A stretch of 64,000 nucleotides of DNA from Mercurialis annua (GCF_937616625.2 NC_065574.1:6326501-6390500), one strand, 5' to 3'. Positions 47,601 through 60,946 are shown, counted from the stretch's first letter. The notes: generated from the letters alone by a model not told the origin. Made by a program: numbers and translations.

Positions 47601-48836
47601 ACAGTTGCACACATGTGCATGGTGCATACATTGTAGACATATAACAAATATAATGACAGCAGCCCACAAAACCAGATTTTGCAAAGAAAGTTCCAGGGAT
47701 AATGTTTTTGTAGAGTCTTTCATGATATCTTAAAGGAAAAAGTAATGGCAAAGTTTAAGTACAGACCTGGGTCGTCCTGATATGCTATTTGGAACATCTG
47801 GAGTAAATTTTTTGAGAATGCCTTCAAACATGGCAGGGCTAAAAGGCCTGCCAGTCTCAACAATAGCTGTGTCTTTTTTCAAGCTGCAACTGCTCGGCAC
47901 GTCAAACTCGAAGAGAAACTCAACAAATGCTGTTAACGTTGGAAACCCAGCCTAGTAAATCATTGCCCAACAGACGCATAGCATCAGTAATTATTATAAA
48001 TTTGCACACACCAATCCTCAAAAAAACAGTAAAACATCAAAGCTAGCAAACCTTTGGGATGTCGCGGTTTCTAAGATCCTGCAAGAGCTGAACAAAAGGG
48101 TAACAGGATAAGAAAGCCTGCAGAGAGGCATTGAGAAAGCATAAATTCCCCGAGTTAATCAAGCCACGAGGGAGTAAATCTCTCATAGCTGCAACAGGCC
48201 CATTATTTAGTTTCCTAGTGTTCTCAACTTTCACATAAGCTAGCTCATTGTTAGCCCTCTCTACATCCCCATCCTTTACTGGTCCACCATCAAGGACATG
48301 AAAGCTCGAGCTCAGTGATTGATTTACAACATTGTCTTCATTCTGTGAAAATGGCAACGAATTCAACTCCAAACTCTCCAGTTTCAAGTCTTTCACACCA
48401 TTACCGATTGTAACACCATCAGAATGGGCGAATTTGGCAACACTTCCATTCTGTTTCGGACTGCCCAAGATGCCAGGCTCGGAGTTCTTAACGCTCTTAA
48501 CGTCCTTAACATCCTTCTCTTTATCTTTCTTAGCTGAATTGGCACTTCCAAAGCTCACTTTTCCATCTGTAGAGCCTCGTTGCGAGCTCAATTCACCATT
48601 AAAATTGCCAAAAGTAATTCCAGTGGGACAATTCAAAGAACCAAACTTCAATTCTTTCTTCTCCACGGGCTTTTCATCTTGCCATGACCTGATGTCATCT
48701 TCTGTGAATGACCCAAATAATAAAACCTACAAGATCAACATAGCAAACTCCATTATATAATCTATAATTGATAATCAAACAAACATAACTAAAATTTACG
48801 AAGACGTACCTTTTTATTATTATTATTAATACTCAT
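44676..48836 (-). CDS. UBP24: Ubiquitin carboxyl-terminal hydrolase, UBP24-like
   Basis: Seven exons on the minus strand: 48836-48810, 48726-48052, 47951-47767, 46986-46739, 46268-46123, 45890-45714, 44864-44676; 548 residues. The first exon is only nine codons (MSINNNNKK) and splices to [15 protein letters not shown], the conserved UBP24 start. After a low-complexity region the USP catalytic core begins: Cys box GNLCFLNA with Cys205, then QEDAQEF, and His box [12 protein letters not shown] with His507 and the following FDD (523-524). The protein should remove ubiquitin from substrates. Arabidopsis UBP24 negatively regulates ABA signalling in guard cells and at germination. The core is complete and the length matches the family (about 550 residues). 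Confidence 0.93.
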
Positions 48837-49417
48837 ATTTTGTGTTAGATAGACGAAGCTGAGGATTAGGACCGAAGAAGCGTATAAATTTATAATTAAG
48901 AAAAGATAGAATAAATTGAGAAAAAAATACAACACTACGGGAATTTAAGGAGTTGCAGTGAGGAGCAAGAGAGGAGTCGAATGAAGAAGACATGAAATTG
49001 GGTGTAAACAACAGCATTTAGCGGCGGAATCCTCTCCTTTTTGTTTTAAGGGAAGATAATCCACGCCACCGAGCATCAGGTGAGCTAAACTCTAACTGCT
49101 GGTGGATAATCGGAGAAACGAAGGCTACGCCTTCTTTTTATTGTTCTGGTCTGATGTCAATTTAGGGTTACGCTTGCTTTTTATTTTATTTCACCCAATG
49201 TTAGGGATGAGTTAAAGGGCTTCTCGGTTTCTTAACGACGGCATCGTTTTAAGTTGGTGATGTGTCGTATTTTATTTAGTAGAAAAATTATGACATGGTT
49301 GCCATCTGGAATTATCAGATGACGTGGCTTTCAATTTGATCATCTGGCATATTTTTTTTTTGGCCAATCATCTGGCATATGACGCCAGGACATTGCAGCA
49401 AAAGCCTGTTTAGCTTA
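48837..49417. other. UBP24 leader and promoter
   Basis: Upstream of the UBP24 ATG, with a possible leader to about 49,000. No other gene is seen. The next feature is a MITE. Confidence 0.45.
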
Positions 49418-49730
49418 TATTTAAGTAGCAATTTGCCCCTTCAACTTGTAAGCAATGAGCAATTAGCACATAAATTAACTTTGTTGACAAATCACTACAC
49501 GAACTTGATAATTATTGGTAATTAACCCATTTTGGCAAATTTACTTACAAGTTAAAGGGGCAAATTGCCAATTTAAGAGACAATTAACTTACAAAATGAG
49601 GAGGCAAATTGCCAGAATGAGGCAAATTGCCTATAATCACCAAGTTCGTGTACTGACTTGCCCGCAAAGTTAATTTATGTGTTAATTGCACATTGCTTAT
49701 AAGTTTAGAGGGTATATTGTCACTTAAGTC
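49418..49730. mobile_element. Fold-back MITE with 10-bp target duplication
   Basis: Inverted arms begin with TTAAGTAGCAATTTGCCCC on the left and, reverse-complemented, TTAAGTGACAATATACCC on the right, and share ACATAAATTAACTTTG and ACACGAACTTG further in. The flanks GTTTAGCTTA at 49408-49417 and 49731-49740 are identical. A 9-10-bp duplication suggests a Mutator-like origin. There is no ORF. Confidence 0.88.
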
Positions 49731-49740
49731 GTTTAGCTTA

Positions 49741-50326
49741 CCACAAATTAAACAATATATTTAAAAAATTAATTTAAATAAAATTATATGCAGTAAATAT
49801 CAAAAATAACTTAAGTCAGATCAAATTATTGTAAGCACTGGCATATACTGTAATTCATAATTTGATATTTATCGATTGGAATCAAACTAAGTAACCCTTT
49901 ATTTTTAGTTATATAAATAATTAAGGTATCTGTAAATTTTTTGTATTTTTACCATTAAAAAGGAATGAAAAAATAAAAATGCTTTTTACACAAAACATCG
50001 CCGATTCATGGATCAAACAAAAAACACCTATGACCTAACCTCCGGCGAGACGAACCCAAATCTGTTTGCCTTTGAGACGAACATAGATCTCAGACGAACA
50101 TGTATGAGAATGTGTGTTCGTTAGGGTAGGGATGGCGGAAGTGGCAGAGGTTGTCGGTAGAAGAGTAGAAAAAAATAAAAAGTATCAATTGATCTCTAAT
50201 TTTTGTTTAAATTTTAATATGGTTTAAAGGTATATTTAGGTAATAATTTTTTATTTAAGTTTTGACTATCCTTTTCTTTACTGTGTAATTAAATAAAATA
50301 ATATAAATAAAAGTTCATAATCTATA
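49741..50326. other. Intergenic DNA between the MITE and the Helitron block
   Basis: AT-rich, with a slightly GC-richer patch at about 49,990-50,160 (GACGAACCC, GACGAACATAG words). Nothing supportable as a gene. Confidence 0.45.
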
Positions 50327-52027
50327 TCTATATACTTATATAATTGAGAGGACCAACAGAGCGTTCTCATTGATTCTCACAAAATCTATATATCTATATA
50401 CTTATATAATTGAGAGGATCAACGGAGCGTTCTCATTGATTCTCACAAAATAGAGCATTCTGGTAGTGTCCAATTTTTTTAAACTACTTATTCTAATTTA
50501 ATTATTTTAGATAAATTGTTATCATGAATTTAATTTAAATTAGTATTATAATATATATAGATAAGTATTCAATAGTTGAGTTGTTGAGAAAGTGATAAGT
50601 TTCAAGTTAAATACAATTCGTCAAATTTCAATCTATATAAACTCTACCGATGTACTTTTAATTTACATAAATAATTCTATTCAGCAATTCTATTCAGCAA
50701 TTTTATTCTAACTACTGGTGCGATTAATATTCCAAGAAGGTATCATATTATTATTTTTTTACAGCAAATCTTATATATAATAGAGATAACTTGCATATAC
50801 TGTGAACAGTTAGTATTGTTTTGTTCATTATGAGTGTGCTATATACACATATCTAATCTCCTTGCAATGATGAATGGAACACGTACCCACTAATATATGG
50901 TATAGTCATAGACTAACTCAAATCTAAATCCCTTGCTAGAAAGTATGCATATGTTAGTTAATTTTCCTTAGCATTAGATTAGTAAATGTACGCGTGTATA
51001 ATTATTAAAAACCTTCATTAATTAGTTGAACACAATTAAGATTAGGACTAAGAATAATTACTTTAAAATTGGTAGGTAGAGGATCATACCTCCAGATATT
51101 GTGCTAAATCGTCACGCGTTTTTTTATTTCTCTTAAGAGCTAATTAATGATCTATTAGATAATTTTTCTTTTACGACGAGACTCATAATTGTAGCTAATT
51201 TAAAGTGTTGCACCCCAGTTATAAATTAATAAATTACCTTAGATAGTGACTTAAAGATATGATACTTTAAGGTAAAAATTGATTTCATTCCACTCATATT
51301 TTTTAAAAATTAATTTCATCTAATTTCTATAATATTCATTCTAATCATATCAATTTATTATTTATTATTTATTATATTGATAGATTCAGGGTGCTTTATT
51401 TTCAAATTATGAAAAATTCAAAATCATTCTTGAAAATCATTCGAAAAATAACTATAACTTTTTAAAATTTCATTATAAAATTATATATAATATAAAAAAA
51501 CTCAATATATTAATATTAAAATATATACTCTATTTATTCGTAGGAAAAATAGTACTATTAGAATTCGTCACTATAAAGCATTATGATGAGAAGGAAAATA
51601 AATATGCAACTTTTGCCAATGTAATAATTAAACACATGTTTTCTAATAGAAAATGAACAATAATCTTTTTATTATCAATCGTAAAAAAATCAAACTGCAT
51701 AAGAAAATTTTATAAATATTGTAAATTATTGATTATTATGGTATCCAGCCCATATTTATTATGAGAAGTAGCATCATGTATAAAACTCTAATACAAAAAA
51801 AATATAAGAATATAAAATGAAAAAAATATATATTATAGATATTCATATACTTTAGAAAAATTTATTACAAAAACTATTAGAATGTATTTTTATTTTATTT
51901 AATATTATTAGTTTCCATACTATTTATTATAATTATTTTGGCATTCTATTAATTTTTTAAATAAAAATATTAATGTTTATATAGAATATGAAATTGATTT
52001 CGCGCAAATGCGCGAGCCTACGACTAG
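50327..52027 (+). mobile_element. Non-autonomous Helitron 1
   Basis: The 5' end is TCTATATACTTATATAATTG (from 50327, preceded by A). The 3' end has the hairpin CGCGC-AAAT-GCGCG at 52001-52014, then CTAG at 52024-52027 followed by T. This is the Helitron signature: TC start, hairpin about 10 bases before CTRR, insertion between A and T. A second 5' head (TCTATATACTTATATAATTG) starts at 50393, 66 bases after the first. No Rep/helicase ORF is present. Confidence 0.85.
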
Positions 52028-52144
52028 TACTTATATAATTGAGAGGACCAACGGAGTCCTCTCATCGATTCTCACCAAATAGAGAATTCTCATAATCTCC
52101 AACTTTCTTAAACTACTTTAATTTTATAGATAATTCACATTAGT
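52028..52144 (+). mobile_element. Extra Helitron 5' head between the two Helitrons
   Basis: Directly after the CTAG of Helitron 1 the sequence continues TACTTATATAATTGAGAGGA, a Helitron 5' head lacking its first bases, for about 117 bases. It is followed by another head of the same family at 52145. Confidence 0.75.
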
Positions 52145-54348
52145 TCCTATATACTTATATAATTGAGAGAAACAATGGAGCCCTCTCATCGATTCTCACC
52201 AAATAGAGAATTCTCATAATCTCCAACTTTCTTAAACTACTTTAATTTTATTTAATTTTTAAAAAATAAATACTAATAAATAATTCACATTAGTTCCTAC
52301 TTTTCATAAAATACTTATTTAAATTAGAATTTATCATGACTTTAGCATCCTAAACACACTGAACTACCTAATATTAATACAAATACTATCATAGTAGTCA
52401 ATCTCTATTCCCGTTGTAATTTCATTGAGATTTATAGTAGTTAGGGTTTTACTTTTTGCTCATTAAGTTTGTTTTTATATTGATTTGTTATCATGGAAAT
52501 TGTTTTCTTAGTTAATAATATACTGAAACGATTTGCTCTAAATTTCTTTTTTTAAGTTCTGAGATATTTTATTTATTTTATTCTTATTATTGCAATTTAA
52601 AAATTGTTTTTTTTTTCTATATATTATCAGATGGCAAGGCATGTTACGAGAAAAGTTGAAACTGTAGCTTAGATTTAAAGGTATGTATAATTTTTTTTAT
52701 TCATTTTCACTTATGAGTTTTGATTCTGAAATATGAAAAAATGTACAAAATTAATTTTCACCTTATGATGATCACTTCTTATTGATATAAATAAGGAATT
52801 TATCTCTTTAATATTTTAAAATGTTAATATTTTAATGACTTGCGTTATATTACTTAGATAAATTGACATTTTTCTGGAGAAGAACATTATAATTTTATTT
52901 TCTGGTTGGCATTGCAATGTAAAAAACTGGAATGTATAATGTTAATTTAACATATATCATATAAGTCAATAATTAACAACAATTTCACCTAATACTTTAA
53001 TTTTTGGGTAAAATAATTGAACTTCAAACCAATTCATTATTTGGGTTTGATTTTTTCTTTTAAATGTGGTTGATTAACGTTCTATCTTCTTCTTCTTTTA
53101 TAGGTTATGTTGTTAAAAAATTGAACTTTAAAGCATATTCCATCTACACATGATGATGATTTCAGTATTATTATATTCTTTTGTTAAGTAGTATTGATTT
53201 ATTTTTAGTTAAAATTACTCTTTGATTTTTTATTTTTTGGTATTGATAAGATAATAACTGAATTAATAGTAATTAACTATCAATTTGAGCTATAAGTTGT
53301 GAGCATTGTTACGATCTTTTTTTATGTTTATATTTCTAATATTGTGTTATCAGGACATTCTCGGGTTCTTTTATATTAATCTGATCCATTCTTTTTATAT
53401 GCCACCAAGAATAGAAAGATTATAGCAACAAACAGGAAATAAATTTATACGAAAAAAAAACAGGTTAAACCAAACAATTAGATATAATGATTATAACCTT
53501 GAATTCATCACATTTTCAACGTCAATAAAATCTGTTGTACATTCACGCTTAATTTTTGTCCAGGATATGTGAAAAATAGTTCAAATTTTACTTTAATTTC
53601 TTCTGGAGTTAATTGATCTTTTTACAATAATTGTATTGGTTTTAATCAAAGTTGGTATTTTTATCTGAAATTTTTACAGGTATTTCATTATTACGGTATT
53701 GAACTTTCTTAAAATTACAAAATGGATTCTGAACTTTAAATCACTAAACTGTCATTTTATGTTAAGAAAAAGAATTTTTTGTTACTGAACAAAAAATTCC
53801 ACCGATTTTTGGTTGATCGTGTATATAAAAAATATAAAGTATTATTTGTCATAAATAATTAAAAGATAATTATCATATATACATAATTTAACAAAAAGTC
53901 ACTTAAAAACTTCTTGGAATTGTAAATTTGAAAGTTTAATAACTATATTATGTTTTAAAGTTCGATATCCATTATGTAATTTTGAAGAAATTCAATAACC
54001 TCCAGAATTAATGTAGCGGAAGTCACAACTAAGAATCAGACAATTTAAAGGTTACAAGTATATATGGAAAAATAATCAACAGTGGGGCGACGGTATTACG
54101 TGTGATCAATAGTATTTAACTCATTGGAGAAATAAAAATCGGTACAAGAAGTGATTAAGAAAATAAAAATCAAAACATATATATATTACTAAGATTATCA
54201 GATTTTAATTTAGTTTTTTTTGTTTAATTAGTTCATAAATTAAAAAATTTATTTTTTATGAGTTATTTATATTACAATTTTAAAAATTAATCATAGTTTA
54301 AATTATATATAAATTTGATTCCGCGCAAATGCGCGGGATTACGACTAG
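52145..54348 (+). mobile_element. Non-autonomous Helitron 2
   Basis: The 5' head is TCCTATATACTTATATAATT at 52145. The 3' hairpin is CCGCGC-AAAT-GCGCGG at 54321-54336, with CTAG at 54345-54348 followed by T. The internal 2.2 kb is AT-rich without a transposase or a recognisable captured gene; a short frame at 52631 (MARHVTRKVE) stops after 13 codons. Its ends are near-identical to those of Helitron 1, so they belong to one family. Confidence 0.85.
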
Positions 54349-54603
54349 TAGTTAATATAATTGAAAGTGAGGAAATATTCGATTTGATTTTTAAATAAGC
54401 AAATTATGGTATAGGGTTCACAGTAAATTTTTAAAAATTATTAAAATAATTACTTGAAAATATATATTAAAATAATAAAATTAGTTTAAATTACTAACTT
54501 GCTACACTGTTTTATTACCACTCTCTCGCTCATGTTGAGTTGAGACAAAATCAAGTCATAAAATCAAATCTAATAGTACATCACCAGTACAGTACTCATC
54601 ACT

Positions 54604-57600
54604 ATGCCCAACCACCACCACCACCTCCACGTCCCACTCCGGCCATCCTCCGCCACCTCATCGTCCAACCACCAATCCTTCACTTCAAAGCTAATTCTCC
54701 TCCTCACTCTCCTTCCTCTCTCACTCGCAGCCTTAGCCTTCATCCTCCAATGGAAAGGCGACGATCACGGCGGCCTAGCAGATCCCACCGCTTCCACCGC
54801 TCGCTGGGCCCCACAAGGCTCTCACAACCACGAGATCTTCCCCGGAACGGAAAATTCCGTTCTGTCTCCTAAACCACACCACTCTTCTTCTGATTGCTTA
54901 AGTCTTGTACGCTCTGCCTCCCCTTCTTTCCCGTACTTCCATGACTGGAAATTTGACGTTGAGCCCAATTTGAGGCCCAAGGTATGCATGTAAATTTGAT
55001 CAATGCTCCTGGCTTTTTGGTAAATTGATTCATTTCTTCATTTTTGTTGTTGTGAAGTTTATTCAATAGTAAAATTATACAACACAACCGTTACCATGTT
55101 ATTCGTGCAGCAAATTAATAATGCTTTAGCCACGTGGAATATTTAATAATAAATACTTAATAATTAAAAGATTTCCAATCGCAAATGCTGCTGATTGGCT
55201 TGTTTGACATGATGCACGCAATGGTTGTATGGGATAAACATTGGATTGAATGATATAAGTTTTTATGTTAAATTGATTTATTGATCTAGTTATTGTAATT
55301 TCTGAGTGTGTGCAGCCTTTGTACTCAATGTGCAGATATGTATTACAACAAGTACATCAGCCGGCTTAGATCAAATTCTTCCATGGATGTTTTACCACAA
55401 GGTTATGGGTGTCTCAACCTTTTTTTTCTTTGTGGAAGGAAAGGCTGCAGCTCCTAATGTATCTAAAGTTCTTGAATCTATTCCCGTGAGTTAATGTGTT
55501 TTACAGTCTATGTTGGTGATATATGTTATTTTGTTATTGTGAGTTATTGAGCATAAAATGTGTGTTCTTTTAATTAGGGTGTGAAAGTTATTTATAGAAC
55601 AAGAGAGCTTGAGGAGCAACAGGCTAAGAGGTCAGTTAAAGTTCTTGAACCCATTCCTGCTCAAGATGTTTTTTTAGTAGATGATCCATTTAACTTTTTC
55701 ATTTCGTTTCTTAATCAGTCGTATTTGGAACGAGACATGGCTGTCGAGTTTCTTTTACAAACCATGCAATTATGAGCTCTTTGTGAAGCAATCTCTTAAT
55801 ATGGAAATGGCTATTGTCATGGCAAGGGTATGCAGCTTCTGCCATTTTATTTTCATGTCTGGAGATATACTTTCCACTTTTCTTTGTTTGCATTCAAAAA
55901 GTTGCTCTTTTCTTGAACTTATTTCTCACTTCACAAAAATGTAGGATGCTGGCATGGACTGGATACTTCATCTTGACACTGATGAACTGATACATCCTGC
56001 TGGTGCTAGTGAATATTCTTTAAGGCAATTACTAATGGATGTTCCTGGAAATGTGGATATGGTTATATTTCCAAATTATGTAAGTGAGATCATTGAGACT
56101 TAGAACTTTGCGATAGTACTGATTGCCAATTCTGCAAAGTTGCATGTGTTTTTTTTGGCAGTGTGCTAATAGTTCTGATAGCTCTTATAATCAAATATTG
56201 GTGGTAACTTTGTATCTCAGGAAAGTAGTGTTGAACGTGATGATGTCAAAGACCCATTTACTGAGGTAAACTCTTTGGATTTCTGTATTCATTCGTTCAA
56301 ATTCAATTTAGACTGTTTAATTATGTTAATTGTTAAAGTTGGGTCAGACGGATTGATTTACTAAGCGTTCTATATGCTCTACTGCAAATACACTGTGTAA
56401 CTGAATTCTTTGTGGTCAGAATATATGCTACTACCTACAAGTATGTTGAATCACAGTGATCATGTAATAAATGATAGGTGGTTGAAAATAGAACTAATGT
56501 TTTGGTTTCGTGATCAACTTGGCCAATCCATATCAGAAACTTAATAAACCAGTATTAGATATCCAAACTTCCAAAGAAGATCAGCTGCTTGTGTGTTTGT
56601 AGTGAGTTTCTTTATGTTTCTGGCATTCTAAAGAGAATATAATAGGCGGAAAAGAACTGATACATTTACAACAAGAATGTCTTCCTCCTAGTAAAAGCAA
56701 TAACTTTGTGATGTTGTAAGCCGGCACCTGTTTATTATTACCGAATTTATTCTTGTTCTTAATAAACTAAATGCACAAAACCTAACACTAATATGAAATC
56801 TAAAATCACACTGCTTGTAACATTATATAAAATGCTCGCATGCGTTCACTGACTTTAGGAATTGAAAAGATAATGCCTAACGAGGTCAATGTTCCCACTT
56901 TCTATGGCAAAAGATCCATTTGACAAAGGAGAATAATATCTGGAAAAATTTATTGAGGGATTGAAAATTTGGAAGGGTAGCTTGCAGTCAAAAAATGAAT
57001 CTATGGGAGCAGATGTCTTGTTAATGACTTCTGTATTCGATGAAAGTTTAGTAGAAATTACCGTTTCTCAAGTATTTTAGTTTCTAATGTAATAGGAATT
57101 TTGCTGAAACTGATTGGTGATTTGCCGCCTCTATTGTTATTTGAATAATGCATTTTCTTGCCTTTATTTTGTACAATTTTATGACGTTCTCGTGTATGTT
57201 TTATATTATTGTGTCAATGCAAACAGGTATCAGTTTTCAAGAAGAACTATGACCATCTCCCAAAGGAAACATACTTTGGCATGTATAAGGAATCAACTCG
57301 TGGTAATCCAAACTATTTCTTAACTTATGGAAATGGGAAATCTGCTGCTCGAATTCAAGACCATCTTCGTCCTAATGGTGCTCATAGATGGCACAACTAC
57401 ATGAAGACCCCTAAGTACGTCGACTTTATGATATTACATGAGCAACGATTTGAAAATTAAATTTAAAACGGAATGTGAATGAAAGACCTCAGTTATTGGC
57501 GTTATCTTTATTTTACTGACAGTCATCTGTTTGTGAGAATTTTGTCAGCTTTCTGAAAACTACTTCAATTGATTTGTATTTTGTTAGTGAGGTGAAGTTA

Positions 57601-59977
57601 GAAGAGGCAGCGGTTTTACATTACACATACTCCAAATTCTCAGATTTGACTTCTCGACGTGATCGATGTGGCTGCAAGCCCACAAAGGAGGATGTCAAAA
57701 GATGCTTTATGTTGGAATTCGACAGAGCTGTGAGTTCAACTCCTATTTATCTTTAGTCATATTGTTTCTCATTTTAACCGTTGCTGCTTTTCTTTCTAGA
57801 TGACATCAGGATAAGCCGGAAAAAGTATGATATGCATTTTAAATACAGTGGACATACACTGGATAATTTATAAATGTGGAATATGGAGTAGTTTTTTGTA
57901 CTTTGTGTTGAAAGAGGCCATGTTGTACAGGAATCTAGGACATCATGCTAGCAGCAATACTTTGTTAGTTTGTTGCTCTCCTTTTTTTCTGCACATCTGT
58001 TTCCAAAACAATAAAACTATAAGAGAGCCCCGAGGGTTTAGCACATAGCACGTAGATAAAGTGTGCGACTGTCATTTATTATGCTAGAGCACCATTGAAT
58101 AACATTGATATGACACAACTAAGTGTATTTACAATGACGCCATGGGCTATTGCTAATCTGTTTGTGATAACTAACAGAGGGTTGGTGGCCAAGTTGGCTT
58201 TACATGGTAGCCATTAGCCAGTTCTGAGTGGTTCTTACTATTTATAGTTGACCAGAGAAGTGTTTTTGTTTGTGAGTTGCAACTTGGGAGTGTTTGTCAT
58301 TATGTAAAAAGTGAGGATTAATTTGTTTCCTGGGAACTTGGTGATTTGGTTTCCAATTGAGAAGTATTTATAATGAGGACGTGGGCTATTGCCAATTCTT
58401 TTAACCTAGAGATGCTCGCTTATGTCAGTTCTCATATTGGTCTGGTTGATAGCTCAATATAGAGCATCAATTATATTGCTAGAAAATTTTTGTGTTTCCT
58501 TTTTCTTCTGAATTCTTCCCATCTTTGAATTAAGGGTTAAATGCAAAAAAAAAAAACACCTTTTAAGACGTAGCACAAGAAGACACAACCTTTCATTATA
58601 TGGCATTTTGGCTGAAAAGTATTTTTCCTTCACCAAAAGGCGCTGATTTTGGCAGTTGTTAATTAATATAACGACACCGGATAATGCTTTTGCCAGATAT
58701 GCCAAGAAATAAAAGGTTTAGGCTTTCTTTTACAAGTAAAGCTTGAATTAATTAATTAAACATTATGTGCAGGCCTTCATAATTGCTTCAACTGCAACTG
58801 AGGAGGAAATGCTAAAGTGGTAAGTAGTTGATTTCATAAAAATTGTCTCCTTATCTTCTGCTTTATTATTTCCATGAACTTTATTTTTGTATTTTCTTAA
58901 ATCCAATAAGTTTTGAGTATGAGATTCATCTGAATAGATACTTGACTTGCAGATATTTAAATTGTTTACCTTGCGTAGAAAATTGCTAGGAACAACATGC
59001 TTCTTTTAATTTATTTTTAGTTTTAACTGTAAATTTGCATTTATTTGTTGAACAATGATAATTTTTTCCGCATCACCTGTTTTTAGGTATCATGAACATG
59101 TTGTATGGGGTGATAAAGACCAGAAACTGAAACTCTTGAGGAAAGGCATTTTAACTCGCATATATTCTCCCTCGGTAAGGAAAGGCAATTCTTCATTTGC
59201 TATGTTTGTGAACAAAGTGCTGATAAGTAGGAATTGTAAAATCTAAATGGAATGGCTTTATTTTGCTAAAGCAACTCAAACAGATGGTTACATAGCGTAA
59301 AGTTGTAGAATTCTGTCAAACTGAAGATCAGTAGCGTAGCCATATGTGAGATGTGATTGGCTGAAGGAAATGTTACAACTGTTACAGTTAATAGAGTTAC
59401 TAACAGAATAAGAGTCTCATTAACAGATAACTAACTCCTAATTAACTTCTTGCAAACTAATGCAATTCCGTTACAATTTGTAACCGACTTCTCCTTCAGC
59501 CAATCACATTTCACATATGGCTAGACTACTGATCTTGAGCTGTAAGAACTTCATTGCATATCGTTTTATCAATCATCTGATCTTTTCTATTGCCTATTTT
59601 GTATTTTCTGCTATTTAGCTTGCAAGAGTGAAGAAGGATGCATAATTCGTCATTTATCCGGTTTCCTTGATTTTTCTCTTTTTCGTCTATTACAGATCAT
59701 AATAGAGGCTTTAAGAGAATCTGGTGTATTCACCTCTGTAATCGCTTCTGCTCCAACTACTCTCTCAAAAGACAATTTTTTAGCCTCTATTAAAAAAAGC
59801 AACTCATCAAGAGCTGTTGCTTCTGAATCGCTACCCTCGAGAAAGATTGGCCGAAGCAGAGAGCATGAGGCAGCAACTGCTAGGAGGATTCTGGAGTCAG
59901 AAGCTACGACATCTCACGAAGCAGCGGTTCCACCATTGTCTCCACCGGGAGCTAATGAGGAATTAATGGAAGTGTGA
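54604..59977 (+). CDS. KOB1: KOBITO1/ABI8/ELD1-like glycosyltransferase-like protein
   Basis: Eleven exons: 54604-54981, 55336-55485, 55578-55630, 55719-55827, 55945-56079, 56221-56265, 57227-57414, 57588-57729, 58773-58819, 59087-59174, 59696-59977; 538 residues in frame. The N terminus is cytosolic and histidine/proline-rich, followed by one membrane segment at about residues 28-48 ([20 protein letters not shown]), a type II arrangement. The lumenal part has [17 protein letters not shown], an acidic DTD at 241-243 in [36 protein letters not shown] and [17 protein letters not shown]. The match to Arabidopsis KOBITO1 extends over nearly the whole length except the last 60 residues. KOBITO1 is needed for cellulose deposition, cell elongation, ABA and sugar responses, and plasmodesmal permeability; its enzymatic reaction is not established. 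Intron 10 carries a MITE-like inverted repeat. Confidence 0.93.
59326..59534. mobile_element. Inverted-repeat element in KOB1 intron 10
   Basis: A 43-base left arm (59326-59368, starting GATCAGTAGCGTAGCCATAT and ending GATTGGCTGAAGGA) matches the reverse complement of 59492-59534 with only a few mismatches. The loop is about 120 bases. Weaker similarity extends outward on both sides. Target duplications were not resolved. It is probably a MITE or a retroelement-derived fold-back. Confidence 0.7.
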
Positions 59978-60946
59978 TTTTAAGATACCGGCATGATTGC
60001 TTCTTCTTCTCAATCCTGTTCGAGTAGGTTGATCCATTTTGGTATGATATGAATTGAAGGGAAGAATCAGGAGAGAAAAAGAAAGAGCACTCTTTGTTGC
60101 AGTAAAACATGTTGTTATTGTTCGGTTTGGTTGGTTCTTCCCGATCATGATCCAAGCGGTTGTGTACATTTCCTTTAGGAGATTAATGTATAGATATCAG
60201 TCTTGTAATTAAGGAGAAGAATATAATTGTCTTTGCACTTGAAAAGCTGTCTGTCTACATAATCTCAAAATCTGAAATCTGGTTTAGCTCCTCAAGCTAG
60301 AATGGTATGAACCATAAACAGCATCCTAATTCTTAAATAAGAAATACTACTGCTGCTACTGGCAATTCAAATTGACTAGGAAAAAGGGGCAAATATGCCC
60401 CTAATGTTTGGAGTCAAAAACAAAAGAGCCCCTAAATTCTAAAAAGGGAAAAATAAGCCCCTAAGGTCTATAAATAGGGACAAATAAAGCGCTAACATAG
60501 TAACATCTTTAAATAGGGGTAAATAAACTATTCTCTTAAACGGCGTGTTAATAGTGTGTGTAAGGTATGTAAATTGTGCTAACATATCCTCATGGTATTC
60601 TTTAATTCACTAATTGCATTTTTTCAGTTCTTTTTATAACGAAAAAAAAAAAATCTTTAAATCTTTAAATTTTAAAATTCCAAATTTAAATTAATTAGAA
60701 ATCTTAATTTATAGCATGAAAGTAAAATCCAACCTTCGTTTATTATTATTACTTTTACAAAAGATTTATATAGAGATGTGAAGCATTTATATAATTTTAA
60801 ATTGAGAATATATAAATATACACTATTATTATTTAATAAAGTTTTTAAAAAGAATATTCTCAACAAAAAAAAGGTGAGTAAAATGTAAATATGAAAATCA
60901 TATGAAAGGTACGAACGGATACACCTAAAGAGTTCCCTCCAAAACA
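59978..60946. other. KOB1 3' flank and promoter of the small plastid protein gene
   Basis: It holds a repeat at about 60385-60540 with spaced GGGGCAAATATGCCCCTAAT, GAGCCCCTAAATTC and TAAGCCCCTAAGGTC units, like one arm of a fold-back MITE of the AAAAGGGGCAAAT type. The region 60600-60900 is AT-rich. A minus-strand frame at 60672-60947 is low complexity. Confidence 0.5.

Noticed and set aside
52631..52672. Short frame MARHVTRKVE inside Helitron 2 as a captured gene
   Set aside because: It stops after 13 codons and no continuing exon could be joined.
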